Translations under genes and position numbers: made by a program
Shown: positions 1-8,939 of the stretch, one piece after another
Layout: each line of letters opens with the position of its first letter
How positions within the stretch are numbered: position 1 is the first letter of the stretch
Assembly (NCBI GenBank): GCA_964646205.1
Contig: CAZYAZ010000015.1
Location: forward strand, 1 to 64,000
Direction of reading: 5' to 3'
DNA: 64,000 nt
From: UBA8437 sp964646205
Lineage (GTDB): Bacteria; Planctomycetota; Planctomycetia; Planctomycetales; Planctomycetaceae
Notes under the pieces: generated by a model
The model's database searches: none
What the model saw: the letters and a program-made list of their open reading frames with translations, nothing else
Told to the model about the DNA's origin: nothing

Positions 1-53
<53 letters not shown>

Positions 54-63
54 CGAAGCCTGT

Positions 64-957
64 GTGGCGGTTCAGATCGCTTTGCTGGTCCTGATCATGG
101 CTGTGCCATTGTTGATTCTCGAACGACCCGGTGAACGCTATCTGCCCTGGTCGATGAAGGGGGGGGCGCAAGGAACCGATACTGCCGACAGTCGCAATAT
201 GCTGGTCACGCTGGGACAGACGTTCAAGGCCCTCGGTCTGCCCACCCTGGCCATCTACATTGTATTTACGCTGGTGAAGCTGTTCGGCACCGGGATCAAC
301 GAGGTTGTGGTCAACACGCTCTATATCAAGCAACTGGGATGGAGTGATATCGATTTCACCACGGTCAGTGGCTTGTACACGCTTGGCCTGGTCCTTGCTG
401 GAGCATTCATTGGTGGCTTTTGCGCTGACCGGTTCGGACGGCGGCTGGTTTTGCTAGTCGGCTTCGGAGGGTTTTCCGTGGTTGCGATCGTGTTCGCGTT
501 GTGTCCCCACATGTGGGGCGAGCGGTGGTTCACGACTTCGTATGTGCTCAGTTACGAAACGCTGTCTGCTATCGGTTCGGTTGGTTTTTTGTCGATGGCG
601 ATGCGGATCAGTTGGTCCACCGCCGCTGCAACGGTCTTCACGGTTTACATGACTCTCAGCAATGTTTCTCATGTCACGGGAAACTGGTTGGCCGGTCCGG
701 TTCGGTCCGCGACAAGCGATTACGCTCTGTCGACCGGATTGGTCGGCGCCGAAGCCGAATTGTTTTCCTACCAGTTGACCATTGGTTTTGCCGGCCTGAT
801 CACGTTGCCAGCGTTGCTCTTGTTATTGCGAGTGAGCACGGCGGAGGTCGATGCTGCCGAGGCCGAGCAATCGGGGAGCCAGGCGAGTACGAGTCGGGAC
901 GAAGCGGTCAGTTCGTTCGACGAGCATGATGATGACGGGATAAGTTCGGTCGAATGA
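64..957 (+). CDS. MFS transporter, C-terminal part (5'-truncated)
   Basis: This is the C-terminal half of a major facilitator superfamily transporter. The reading frame stays open upstream into the poly-C run, so the GTG at 64 is only the first available start and the true start is lost. About six hydrophobic segments are visible, and between two of them lies the MFS loop motif GGFCADRFGRR (residues about 117-127). The stretch FTVYMTLSN in the penultimate helix region resembles the PAT/AmpG branch, whose members carry muropeptides, acyl-CoA or drugs, but the substrate cannot be read here. The C-terminus is an acidic, probably cytoplasmic tail. The stop overlaps the start of the next gene by four bases (ATGA), so the two are probably translationally coupled and the transporter may import the dehydrogenase's substrate. 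Confidence 0.8.
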   Translation: MAVQIALLVLIMAVPLLILERPGERYLPWSMKGGAQGTDTADSRNMLVTLGQTFKALGLPTLAIYIVFTLVKLFGTGINEVVVNTLYIKQLGWSDIDFTTVSGLYTLGLVLAGAFIGGFCADRFGRRLVLLVGFGGFSVVAIVFALCPHMWGERWFTTSYVLSYETLSAIGSVGFLSMAMRISWSTAAATVFTVYMTLSNVSHVTGNWLAGPVRSATSDYALSTGLVGAEAELFSYQLTIGFAGLITLPALLLLLRVSTAEVDAAEAEQSGSQASTSRDEAVSSFDEHDDDGISSVE

Positions 958-2030
958 CAACGATGAATGTGCAGGTCGACAGCGTTCGGCTGAGAGAATT
1001 GACCGAGGCGGTGTTGGTGGCGTCTGGTTTCCGCGACGGGGACGCTGCCCTGGTGGCCGAGGTGCTGGTCGAGGCGGACCTGCGGGGGGTCGATTCGCAC
1101 GGCGTGACTCGCCTGAGCGGGTACCTGGAGATGATCGACGCCGGCCATGTTCGGCCGCGACCGGATGTGACGGTCGAACGCGAATCGGGCGCAACGGCGT
1201 TGCTGGATGGCGACAGCGGGATTGGCATCATCGCTGCCCGACAGGCGATGGACCGTGCGATCGCGCTCTCGGACGAATCGGGCATTGCTTGCGTGTCATT
1301 GCGAAACGTCTCGCACACCGGACTGTTGGGCTGGTACACGATGCGGGCGGCCCGGCAGGGACTGATCGGGATCGCCATGAACAATGGTCCGTGCATGACC
1401 CCACCGTTTGGTGGGATCGAGCCGGTGGCCGCGACCAACCCGATCAGCATTGCCGCACCCTCGGGTGGGCCGCACCCCGTCGCGCTCGACATGGCCACCA
1501 CCACGGTGGCCGCGGGGAAAATCCGGCTGGCCCGCAAACTGGGCCAATCGATCCCGGCCGACTGGGGGCTGGATCGGGACGGGCAACCCTGCACCGATCC
1601 GGCCGAGGTGATCGACAATGGGTTCTACCAGTGGACGGGTGGTTACAAGGGCTTTGGCCTGGCGACGATGATCGAGATCCTCTCGGGAGTCCTGTCCGGT
1701 GGCCTGTTCGGCCGGAATGTCCCGACACTGGTGAACTATGGGCAGGACCCGTTGATCAGCAGCGGCTTTTACGTGGCCATCGATGTCCAGCGGTTTCTGC
1801 CGCTGGAGGATTTCCGTTCGCGAGTCGACAGCCTGGTGGACATGGTGCGAGCGACCGAGCCGGTCGATGCGGATCAACCGGTGATGGTGGCCGGAGACAA
1901 GGAACTGGCCTGCCGTGAGACCCGGCTGGAACAGGGGATTCCCCTGAGTTCGCAGGTGGCCGACGAACTGGACGGGTTGCTTGACCGCTTCGATCTCAGC
2001 CAGGTGGCTCGGCTTCGGTCTGGCTCGTGA
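954..2030 (+). CDS. Malate/L-lactate dehydrogenase family (Ldh_2) oxidoreductase
   Basis: This predicted cytoplasmic NAD(P)-dependent 2-hydroxyacid (malate, L-lactate, sulfolactate or ureidoglycolate-type) dehydrogenase belongs to the Ldh_2 family, which is distinct from classical Rossmann LDH/MDH. Visible family motifs are RGVDSHGV near residue 44, the NVSHTG motif near residue 121, the P-rich nucleotide-binding stretch around PFGGIEPVAATNPI, a DMATTTVAAGKI motif and GGYKGFGLATMIEILSG near residue 228. At 358 aa it has the usual length. The ATG at 954 overlaps the transporter stop; an alternative ATG at 963 would remove three residues. The 3' end overlaps the convergent hydrolase gene by 35 bp. 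Fold and family are clear, but substrate is not. Confidence 0.9.
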   Translation: MTTMNVQVDSVRLRELTEAVLVASGFRDGDAALVAEVLVEADLRGVDSHGVTRLSGYLEMIDAGHVRPRPDVTVERESGATALLDGDSGIGIIAARQAMDRAIALSDESGIACVSLRNVSHTGLLGWYTMRAARQGLIGIAMNNGPCMTPPFGGIEPVAATNPISIAAPSGGPHPVALDMATTTVAAGKIRLARKLGQSIPADWGLDRDGQPCTDPAEVIDNGFYQWTGGYKGFGLATMIEILSGVLSGGLFGRNVPTLVNYGQDPLISSGFYVAIDVQRFLPLEDFRSRVDSLVDMVRATEPVDADQPVMVAGDKELACRETRLEQGIPLSSQVADELDGLLDRFDLSQVARLRSGS

Positions 2031-2931
2031 TCGGACCGTAGTGCTCGACACGGCGGTTCTTCCCGAAGTGGAAGATGCCCTCCTTGTAGGGGCGTGTCGC
2101 GTCGAGGTCGCAGGTGTGGACGATCAGTTCGTCCTGGAGTGTCGTGGCCTGGGCGACGATCTCGCCAGAGGGGGCGATGATCATCGTCTGTCCCAACTGC
2201 ATCACACCCTCCTCCTCGCCCGCCTTGGCGACGCCCACCACCCAGGCTCCGTTCTGGTAGGCACCCGACTGCATCGACAGCCGGTTGTGGAATGGCACCA
2301 GTGGGTTCATCTCGGGGTAGTCGGGGTTGTTTGACGGCGTGTTGTAGCCCAGCAGGATCAGTTCGGCTCCACGCAGGCCGAGCACACGGTAGGTTTCGGG
2401 CCACCGGCGGTCGTTACAGATACACATGCCGACGGTGCCACCGAATGCTCTCCAGGTGTCAAAGCCCAGGTCGCCGACATCGAAATACCGTTTCTCGAGA
2501 TTCTGGAACGGGTGGTCCGGACGTGGTTCGCTGTAACCGGGCAGGTGGATCTTGCGAAAGCGGCCGATCTCGACTCCATCGGGACCGACAAGGATCGAGC
2601 TGTTGAAATGGCGGACCTCCCCGTCGACCTCGGCCAGTTCGGCAAAGCCCAGGTGAAAGCCGACGCCCAGGCGACGGGCCTCGTCGAACAGGGCCTGCGT
2701 GTCGGGGCCGGGAACGGTGGTTTCGAAATACGAATCGAGTTCGGCCGGATCCTCGATCAACCAGTGCGGAAAGAAGGCCGTCAGGGCGCACTCGGTGAAG
2801 ACGACCAAGTCGCACCCGCGCTGGTGCCCCTCCCGCAGCATCACGATCAGTCGTTCCAGGGCGTCGGCCCGAGACTGGTCGCGGGGAATGGGTCCGGATT
2901 GGGCAGCTCCGATGGTCAATTGTCGAGTCAT
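1996..2931 (-). CDS. N-carbamoyl-D-amino-acid hydrolase (nitrilase superfamily)
   Basis: The enzyme hydrolyses N-carbamoyl-D-amino acids to D-amino acid, CO2 and ammonia, the last step of hydantoin breakdown. The 311-aa protein starts at ATG 2931, giving MTRQLTIGAAQ; the frame continues upstream into low-complexity antisense sequence that is not coding. The nitrilase triad falls at Glu47 (VFTECA), Lys127 (RFRKIHLPG) and Cys172 (MCICNDRRWPE), the same numbers I recall for the characterised Agrobacterium enzyme. CNDRRWPETYR and the later YQNGAWVVG are also typical of that subfamily rather than of general nitrilases. It lies 4 bp downstream of a sodium:solute symporter gene on the same strand, so the pair is probably one transcript. 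Confidence in the subfamily is high; the natural substrate is unknown. Confidence 0.9.
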   Translation of the reverse strand: MTRQLTIGAAQSGPIPRDQSRADALERLIVMLREGHQRGCDLVVFTECALTAFFPHWLIEDPAELDSYFETTVPGPDTQALFDEARRLGVGFHLGFAELAEVDGEVRHFNSSILVGPDGVEIGRFRKIHLPGYSEPRPDHPFQNLEKRYFDVGDLGFDTWRAFGGTVGMCICNDRRWPETYRVLGLRGAELILLGYNTPSNNPDYPEMNPLVPFHNRLSMQSGAYQNGAWVVGVAKAGEEEGVMQLGQTMIIAPSGEIVAQATTLQDELIVHTCDLDATRPYKEGIFHFGKNRRVEHYGPITSQTEAEPPG

Positions 2932-2935
2932 GGTG

Positions 2936-4375
2936 TCAGTGTGTCTGTTCGGGATGTGGATTTCGAGGCGAGAGGGTGAGGGTGGCGGTGACGTAGACGA
3001 GTGTCGAGACGACCAGCCCGACGTAGACCTCGTGGAATTCCGTCCAACCGTTTCGCTTGGCAAGCCACCAGGCGATGACAGCCAGGCCGCCGGTGACCAT
3101 CGAGGCGGTGGCCGCGGTGGCGTTGGGGCGATTCCAGTAGAGCCCCACGACGAGTGTCGACAGGAAGCAGGCGGCGTAGAGTGACCCCGAGAACGCGGTG
3201 ATCTCGACGATGTCGGCAAATGGATTCAGTGCCACGATCATCGCGGCCAGCGAAATGGCCACCACCCAGGCCCGGGTGCGGCCAATCGCGCGGGGATCGT
3301 CGTCGGACAGCAGTTGCAGGTCGCGGGTGATGGCGCTGGCGGTGACCAGCAAAACCGAATCAAGCGATGACATGGCTGCCGCCAGCAGCACCAGAAGAAA
3401 GAAACTGCTGGCGGTCGGCCCCAGGATCTCGGCCTGTCCGAGCAGGTAGGGTGTCAACTGGTCGGTGTCGGCGGTGATTGTGGCCGCCATTTCTGGTGGG
3501 ACGATCGTTCTCGCCAGCGCGCCCACTGGCAGCAGGCAGGCGTAGGTCAGGGTGATCAGGATCGGAGCGACGATGCGGGCGGTTTTCAGGGCACGCTCGT
3601 CCTTGAGTCCGTAGATTCTCGAGATCTGCCGGGGATCGACGAGCAGTTTCAGGCCACCGGCCAGGCCGATTCCCAGGATCATCAGCAGGGGGGTGGGGCC
3701 ATCCCAGGACACCAGTCGTGGGTCGATGGACTCGAGTTGTTCGACCATCGGGCCCAGTCCTCCGCCCTTGGACAGTACGGCGAAGATGATCAACACGGCG
3801 CCCACGGTCATCAGCATGCCCTGGACACTGTCGGTGAGCACGACCGAGCGGAATCCGCCCAGCAGGGTGTAGGTGGTCACAACGACGAAGACGGCCACGG
3901 CCGAGACGCCGTAGCTGAGCCCGAGGAATTGAGAGAGAGCGACGGAGGACCCCTTGTAGATGGCGACAAGGTAGAGTCCCGAGGCAAGCAGGATCACGAT
4001 GGCGGTGATCCGCCGGACCGCCAGGGACTGGTAGCGGGCCCCCAGGAAATCGGCCACAGTCAGGGACTGGTATTCACGCGACCGGCGGTAGAACCGCGGT
4101 GCGACCACCAGCCAACTCAACCAGCACAACGGCCCATACACGCCGACTTTCAACCACCAGGCCAGTCCCGCTTCCCAGCTTTCCCCTGCCTGGCCAATGA
4201 AACTGTTGGTGCTGACAAACGTGGCGTAGAACGAGAAAGCGATCACCACACCGCCGAGGCTGCGGCCGGCAATCAGGTAGTCGGACAATGATCGGGTGTT
4301 CCTGGAACCTTCTCTCCCGTGATGCACCAGCAGCAGCAGGTAGGCGGCAATCAAGAACAGTCGGAACCATGGCAT
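2936..4375 (-). CDS. Sodium:solute symporter (SSS family) permease
   Basis: This inner-membrane Na+-coupled symporter is 479 aa with about 13 hydrophobic segments. Near the N-terminus it has SDYLIAGRSLGG, the typical first-loop motif of the SSS family, followed by a helix with FVSTNSFIGQAG. A Gly-rich helix, GIGLAGGLKLLVDPRQISR, and the SSLDS motif in the late helices match the sodium-site region. The start is placed at ATG 4375 (MPWFRLFL); a longer open frame to 6166 is antisense to the next gene and is not coding. The next gene, encoding the N-carbamoyl-D-amino-acid hydrolase, begins 4 bp after its stop, so uptake of a carbamoylated amino acid or a related ureide is a reasonable inference. 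It is divergent from the gene starting at 4490, with 114 bp between them. Confidence 0.88.
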   Translation of the reverse strand: MPWFRLFLIAAYLLLLVHHGREGSRNTRSLSDYLIAGRSLGGVVIAFSFYATFVSTNSFIGQAGESWEAGLAWWLKVGVYGPLCWLSWLVVAPRFYRRSREYQSLTVADFLGARYQSLAVRRITAIVILLASGLYLVAIYKGSSVALSQFLGLSYGVSAVAVFVVVTTYTLLGGFRSVVLTDSVQGMLMTVGAVLIIFAVLSKGGGLGPMVEQLESIDPRLVSWDGPTPLLMILGIGLAGGLKLLVDPRQISRIYGLKDERALKTARIVAPILITLTYACLLPVGALARTIVPPEMAATITADTDQLTPYLLGQAEILGPTASSFFLLVLLAAAMSSLDSVLLVTASAITRDLQLLSDDDPRAIGRTRAWVVAISLAAMIVALNPFADIVEITAFSGSLYAACFLSTLVVGLYWNRPNATAATASMVTGGLAVIAWWLAKRNGWTEFHEVYVGLVVSTLVYVTATLTLSPRNPHPEQTH

Positions 4376-4489
4376 TCCAAGAAGGGAGTCTTGTGGCGGA
4401 CGGATGTCAACTCTGAGTGCCGTGAGTTGGCTCGTTGTCGCCCGGCGTGCCACAATGTGCTTTTGCGAATAGTCCGAGGAACTGCTGTG

Positions 4490-7400
4490 ATGCGCGAACT
4501 GGTACCGGTGATCCTGGCCGTCATTGCCTGCCCACAACTTGCCACAGCGGCCCCGGTCGAATACCGATTGACCGACCCGGCGTTGGAGGTGGTTCCGATT
4601 GACAGTTCGCCCCGGGAATCGTTCTTGTCGATGCGGGCTGATGCGGCGGGGCGATTGTTTGTCGGAGGGCGCGAGGCGATTTTTGTCTACGAGCCGGACG
4701 CCGCGTCGAAATCCAGTGGGCTGGGAAAACGGCGGGAGGTCTTTCGCTTTCCGGCCAATTCCTGGGTGTATGACCTCGAGATCCGTGGAAACGACCTGTA
4801 CGCCATGACCAACCGGGCGTTGTACCTGTTGCCCGGGGCCGTTACCAAGCGGAGCGGAGTCCAGGCCAAACGACTGATCTGGGGCCATCCCGACTATCAT
4901 CCGCACCAGTGCTTTCACGGCCTCGCCTGGGGGCCCGACGGTTACCTGTACCTGTCGCTGGGCGACATGCTGGTCTTCTACGGCGATTTCCGCCGTCCCG
5001 ATCACTGGGGCCACTGGACGTTCTTTTGCCAGCCGGAGGGGACGAAAGTGCCCTACACGGGGGTCGGTGGTGTGTTGCGGTGTCGACCCGACGGGAGCGA
5101 TTTGCAGGTGGTGGCCCGTGGCACGCGGAACAGTTGTGGACTGGTGTTCGACAGCCGTTGGAACCTGTTCACACACGACAACGACCACGAGGGGCTGCCG
5201 TTGGACTATGTGCCCGGCCGGTTGCTGCATGTCACACCGGGAGCGGATTTTGGCTGGCCCCGTGGGTGGATGCCCACCAAGACCCCCGACCGTGCCGATC
5301 TGTTGCAGACCATGGTCCCGGACATGGGACGGGGAGTTCCGGTCGGCCAGACGTATTACGACGAGCCCGGTTTGCCGGATCGGTATCGTGGCAACCTGTT
5401 GCTGGCTCGCTGGGGCCGCCGCGCGGTGACGCGGTATGTGGTCCGCAGACACGGGGCCACGTTCCAGGCCACCGAGCACGTGTTGCTCGAGGGGCTCGAT
5501 ACGGCCCGTCCGGTTGGAGTGGCCGTGGGGCGCGGCGGCAACATTTTTGTCACCCTCGCCTACATGGCTCACAACGAGGGCTCGCCGGTCTACCGCAGCG
5601 ACCTGTTGATGATCCGTCAAAAGAAGACCGCTGGCCGCGGTGGGTTCCAGGGTTTTGACATTCTCGAGGCTCCCACGCAGAAGCTGTTTGCCGAACTGGG
5701 GCGGGGTGCCTCGTGGCCAGCGCGGCGAGCCTACGTGGAATTGGTCAGACGTGGACGGGACGCGGTACAGGGATTGGTTGGTCGCCTGAAGGCCTCGAAA
5801 TCGGATCGACCCGAGTATTCTCACCTGGTCTGGCTGGCTGCCCACTCGGCACGACATGGCTGGGTGGATCGCCGGAAGGTGGTTCCGCACCTGGTCGACC
5901 TGGTCGGTGACAGCAAGTCGCCGGCCCGGGGGGTCGCCGCGCGTGCCTTGGCCGAGGTGTTTGGCGCCGAGGGAGACCTGAAAGAGTTCTGGGATCGCCA
6001 GTTGTCCGATCCGGATCCGCGGATCCAGCAATACGCCGTGATCGCCCAGGCCTCCGGGCCGACGCCCAGCCTGGCAAAGATTGCCAGTGGCCCAGCGCGG
6101 TCGAGTGATTCGTACGTGCGGCAGTCGGCCTTTCAGGCACTCGCCCGGCGCGGTTCGGTGAAACAATTTGCCGACTGGGCCGAGTCGAAAGACGAACGGG
6201 TCCGCCTGGCCGCAGTCCTGGCCATCGGCACCCGCCTGACGATTCCGCCAGCCGTGGGAGCCTTGCGGTCGGGGTTGCCATTGGGGAAATGGCCCAACCA
6301 GAAGGTCTACAAGGTGACCTACGTGGGCCAGACGGTTGATCTGCGGACGCTGGGACCCGTTGGTGTGTTCTCAACGGCCGATCATTGGAAGGCGGGCAAA
6401 CGCAGTCCTGAACAGGAGACACTGTTCTCGCTGTTGATGGCCCGGTTGTCTGACGGTTCCGAGTCGGTGCGGTTGCAGGCGGCTCACTACCTGTCGCTGA
6501 CTCGGGACGCGCGTTCGGAGTCTCGTGTCGCCGACGTGCGTCGCCAGAGTGAACGCCAACGGCTGAAACGGGCACCGATCCGCGGAGTGGGCGAACTCTG
6601 GGTCACCGGTCCCTTTGACGACCGCAATGCCGGGTTCAAAACGGTTCATCCTCCCGAAACCGGGGCTGTCGATGTGGCCGGTCGCTTCGAGATCGGGAAG
6701 AGGACGGTGAGGTGGGAGAAACTGAAGCCCATTCGGATGTTCAATTTTCACCTGAAGTACGGAAACACCGACGGATCGTCCTGTTATGCCTACCTGCGGC
6801 TGATCAGCCCTCGCCGACAACAGGTGTTGTTGACTCCCGGTTCCGACGACGGATTGAAGGTCTGGGTCAATGGTCGAGTCGTGCACGAAAACGACATTGC
6901 CCGAGGCGGCCTGCCGTTGCAGGACGTGGTCTTTGCCGAATTGCAACCCGGCAGCAACGAGGTGTTGTTCCGGGTCCGCAATGTCGTGGGGGAACATTGC
7001 CTGTACCTGCACTACCGGTCACTGGGGGGGTCGGTCCAGTCGACATTGCCCGAGCCACTGGATGCTGGTGGATTGGCGGCCAGGCTGAAGGAAGCTGCCG
7101 CGGGAGGCAAGCAGAAGGTTGGGGCCGCTTTCCTGGATGTCGACTGGGTGAAGGAGGCGGCCGGAGGAGACAAGGTGCGTGGGAAGAAGTTGTTCTCCGC
7201 ATCGGGAATCGGGTGCGCCAAGTGCCATGCCGCGAAAGGGTTGGCCGCGGTGCCCGGGGCGCCCAGCCTGACCGGTGCCGGCAAGAGGTTCACTGTGCCG
7301 TACCTGGTCGAGAGTGTCCTGTTGCCCAATCGCAAGATTTCACCGGTCTTTCGTTCGTCGGTCATCGTCACCGGCAACGGGAAGGTGGTGACGGGGTTGG

Positions 7401-7576
7401 TGGTGAGCGAAACAGGCGAGGGAGTGACCGTGCTGACGCCCGAGGCAAAACGGGTCGAGATCCGTCGCGGAGACATCGAGGAGCGAAAGACACAGAACGT
7501 CTCGGCGATGCCCGCCGGGCTGGTCAAGACGCCGCGCGAACTCCGCGACCTGCTGGCTTACCTGCTGGCACAATGA
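4490..7576 (+). CDS. Exported propeller / HEAT-repeat protein with PVC-type haem-binding domain
   Basis: This 1028-aa protein is typical of Planctomycetota. ATG 4490 is chosen because a CGAGGA ribosome-binding site lies about 9 bases upstream and it gives a Sec signal peptide (MRELVPVILAVIACPQLATA). Residues about 30-390 form a glucose/sorbosone-dehydrogenase-like beta-propeller (GLAWGPDGYLYLSLGD; SCGLVFDSRWNLFTHDND). Residues about 410-640 hold HEAT-like helical repeats. A beta-rich PA14/CBM-like region follows (GSDDGLKVWVNGRVVHEND). Residues about 890-1028 form the cytochrome-c-like putative haem-binding domain, with haem motif CAKCH and the trailing motif FRSSVIVTGNGKVVTGLVV. It probably works in the periplasm as a haem-containing oxidoreductase, but no substrate is known for this architecture. 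The preceding long upstream extension of the frame overlaps the permease start and is rejected. Confidence 0.88.
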   Translation: MRELVPVILAVIACPQLATAAPVEYRLTDPALEVVPIDSSPRESFLSMRADAAGRLFVGGREAIFVYEPDAASKSSGLGKRREVFRFPANSWVYDLEIRGNDLYAMTNRALYLLPGAVTKRSGVQAKRLIWGHPDYHPHQCFHGLAWGPDGYLYLSLGDMLVFYGDFRRPDHWGHWTFFCQPEGTKVPYTGVGGVLRCRPDGSDLQVVARGTRNSCGLVFDSRWNLFTHDNDHEGLPLDYVPGRLLHVTPGADFGWPRGWMPTKTPDRADLLQTMVPDMGRGVPVGQTYYDEPGLPDRYRGNLLLARWGRRAVTRYVVRRHGATFQATEHVLLEGLDTARPVGVAVGRGGNIFVTLAYMAHNEGSPVYRSDLLMIRQKKTAGRGGFQGFDILEAPTQKLFAELGRGASWPARRAYVELVRRGRDAVQGLVGRLKASKSDRPEYSHLVWLAAHSARHGWVDRRKVVPHLVDLVGDSKSPARGVAARALAEVFGAEGDLKEFWDRQLSDPDPRIQQYAVIAQASGPTPSLAKIASGPARSSDSYVRQSAFQALARRGSVKQFADWAESKDERVRLAAVLAIGTRLTIPPAVGALRSGLPLGKWPNQKVYKVTYVGQTVDLRTLGPVGVFSTADHWKAGKRSPEQETLFSLLMARLSDGSESVRLQAAHYLSLTRDARSESRVADVRRQSERQRLKRAPIRGVGELWVTGPFDDRNAGFKTVHPPETGAVDVAGRFEIGKRTVRWEKLKPIRMFNFHLKYGNTDGSSCYAYLRLISPRRQQVLLTPGSDDGLKVWVNGRVVHENDIARGGLPLQDVVFAELQPGSNEVLFRVRNVVGEHCLYLHYRSLGGSVQSTLPEPLDAGGLAARLKEAAAGGKQKVGAAFLDVDWVKEAAGGDKVRGKKLFSASGIGCAKCHAAKGLAAVPGAPSLTGAGKRFTVPYLVESVLLPNRKISPVFRSSVIVTGNGKVVTGLVVSETGEGVTVLTPEAKRVEIRRGDIEERKTQNVSAMPAGLVKTPRELRDLLAYLLAQ

Positions 7577-7592
7577 CCGGAGGTGAGCCGAT

Positions 7593-8939
7593 TCAGGCGA
7601 GTTCGACCGGTCGTTCGGCTTCACCGAAACGCTTGATCGGGACACCGGCCCGCTGCAGCAGCGCCAGGTGCAGTCGCGACATGGACATCTCGCGCCGTGG
7701 CTTCAGCAGTCGTCCACCGCGGATGGTCCCGCCGCCGCCACCGGCCAGCAGTAGCGGCAGGTTCTCTTCGGCATGCGCGTGACCGTCGGCGAGACTCGAG
7801 CCGTAGACGATCATCGAGTTGTCCAGCAGCGTCCGGCCGTCCTCGTTGATGGATCTGAGCCGTCCGAGGAACCATGCCAGTTGTTCGTGGTGCCAGCGGG
7901 TGACCAGGTTGTACATCCGTTTCTTTTCGGCTGCCGACTGCCAGGACGTCGTCCCGTCGTCGTCCTCGGTCTTGCCGTCGTAGTCCTTCCAGTGAGACAG
8001 GGCGTGCCATGTGCCTTTGACCCCGTCGAGGAAATTGAAGTAACGATTGCTCTGGCCGTGGTCGAGCATGAAGGTCGAGATCCGGGTGGCATCGGCCCAG
8101 AAGGCCAGCACGATCATCTCGAGCATCACCCGGACGTATTCACGGTGTGATTCGGGGATTCCCGGTCCGGGCCGGACCAGTTGTTGCCCAAGGGCCGGCG
8201 AGCGATTGGTCTGCCGGTCGGCGAATGCCAGCCTCCGTTCGATGCTGCGGATGGACTCGAGATACTCGTCCAACTTGCGGCGGTCGGCGAAGCTGCCTCG
8301 CCGCTTCAGCGACCGGGCATCCTCGCGGACCAGGTCGAGCACGGATCGTTCGACCGTTGATGTTCGGCCGCGGCGGAACATGCGATCGAAGATGGCCCGG
8401 GGTTCGATATCGCGGGGAGCCGGCGTGTTCGGGGAGGTCCACGAGAGCGTGTTGCGGACCAGGCTGTTGCTGAAAAAGCCCTCGCCTCTCAGGGAGAGTT
8501 CCAGTGATGGCAGGAGCGTTTTTTGTCCGATTGTCCTGGCGGCCAATTGGTCGGCCGAGACTCCGCCGGCATCGATTCGCCGTCCGTTGTAGTCTCCGGC
8601 GGTCAGCCAGGTCGCCGTGCCGGCACCATGGCCATTTCCCTCGGGAGTCCACATGTTGCGGATCACGATCAGTTGGTCCTGGAACGGTACCAACGGTTTC
8701 ATCCAGCGATTGAGTGACCCGATTGTTCCCCCGGCTTCAACCATTTGCGGATCCCAGGCTCCGCTGGCCACGCCATTGGGAAAGTAGAGGTAGGCCAGTC
8801 GTCGTGGTGGCCCGGTTGTTTCGTTGCCTGTTTCGGCTGCATCGGTGCACGGACTCATCACGTCCAGCAATGGCAGGGCGACGGCCGCACCGGTGCCCCG
8901 GAGCATGGTCCGTCGCGAGATGGCGTAAGGGTGCGTCAT
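7593..8939 (-). CDS. DUF1552 protein, twin-arginine exported
   Basis: The 448-aa protein starts with a Tat-like signal (ISRRTMLRGTG, then a hydrophobic stretch ending near residue 33). The rest matches the DUF1552 family: the early block RRLAYLYFPNGV, the middle ADATRISTFMLDHGQSNRYF and the C-terminal block NSMIVYGSSLADGHAHAEENLPLLLAGGGGG. DUF1552 proteins are related to DUF1501 proteins and to the alkaline-phosphatase/sulfatase fold, but have no established reaction. Its ATG overlaps the stop of the upstream DUF1592 gene by four bases (ATGA), which signals translational coupling. Families DUF1592 and DUF1552 are encoded side by side throughout Planctomycetota and probably act together in the periplasm. 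Confidence 0.9.
   Translation of the reverse strand: MTHPYAISRRTMLRGTGAAVALPLLDVMSPCTDAAETGNETTGPPRRLAYLYFPNGVASGAWDPQMVEAGGTIGSLNRWMKPLVPFQDQLIVIRNMWTPEGNGHGAGTATWLTAGDYNGRRIDAGGVSADQLAARTIGQKTLLPSLELSLRGEGFFSNSLVRNTLSWTSPNTPAPRDIEPRAIFDRMFRRGRTSTVERSVLDLVREDARSLKRRGSFADRRKLDEYLESIRSIERRLAFADRQTNRSPALGQQLVRPGPGIPESHREYVRVMLEMIVLAFWADATRISTFMLDHGQSNRYFNFLDGVKGTWHALSHWKDYDGKTEDDDGTTSWQSAAEKKRMYNLVTRWHHEQLAWFLGRLRSINEDGRTLLDNSMIVYGSSLADGHAHAEENLPLLLAGGGGGTIRGGRLLKPRREMSMSRLHLALLQRAGVPIKRFGEAERPVELA

Noticed and set aside
2936..6166. A 1076-codon open frame on the minus strand.
   Set aside because: Only the part from 4375 downward is the symporter; the rest is antisense to the propeller/HEAT gene, low in protein-like composition, and typical of open frames in GC-rich DNA.
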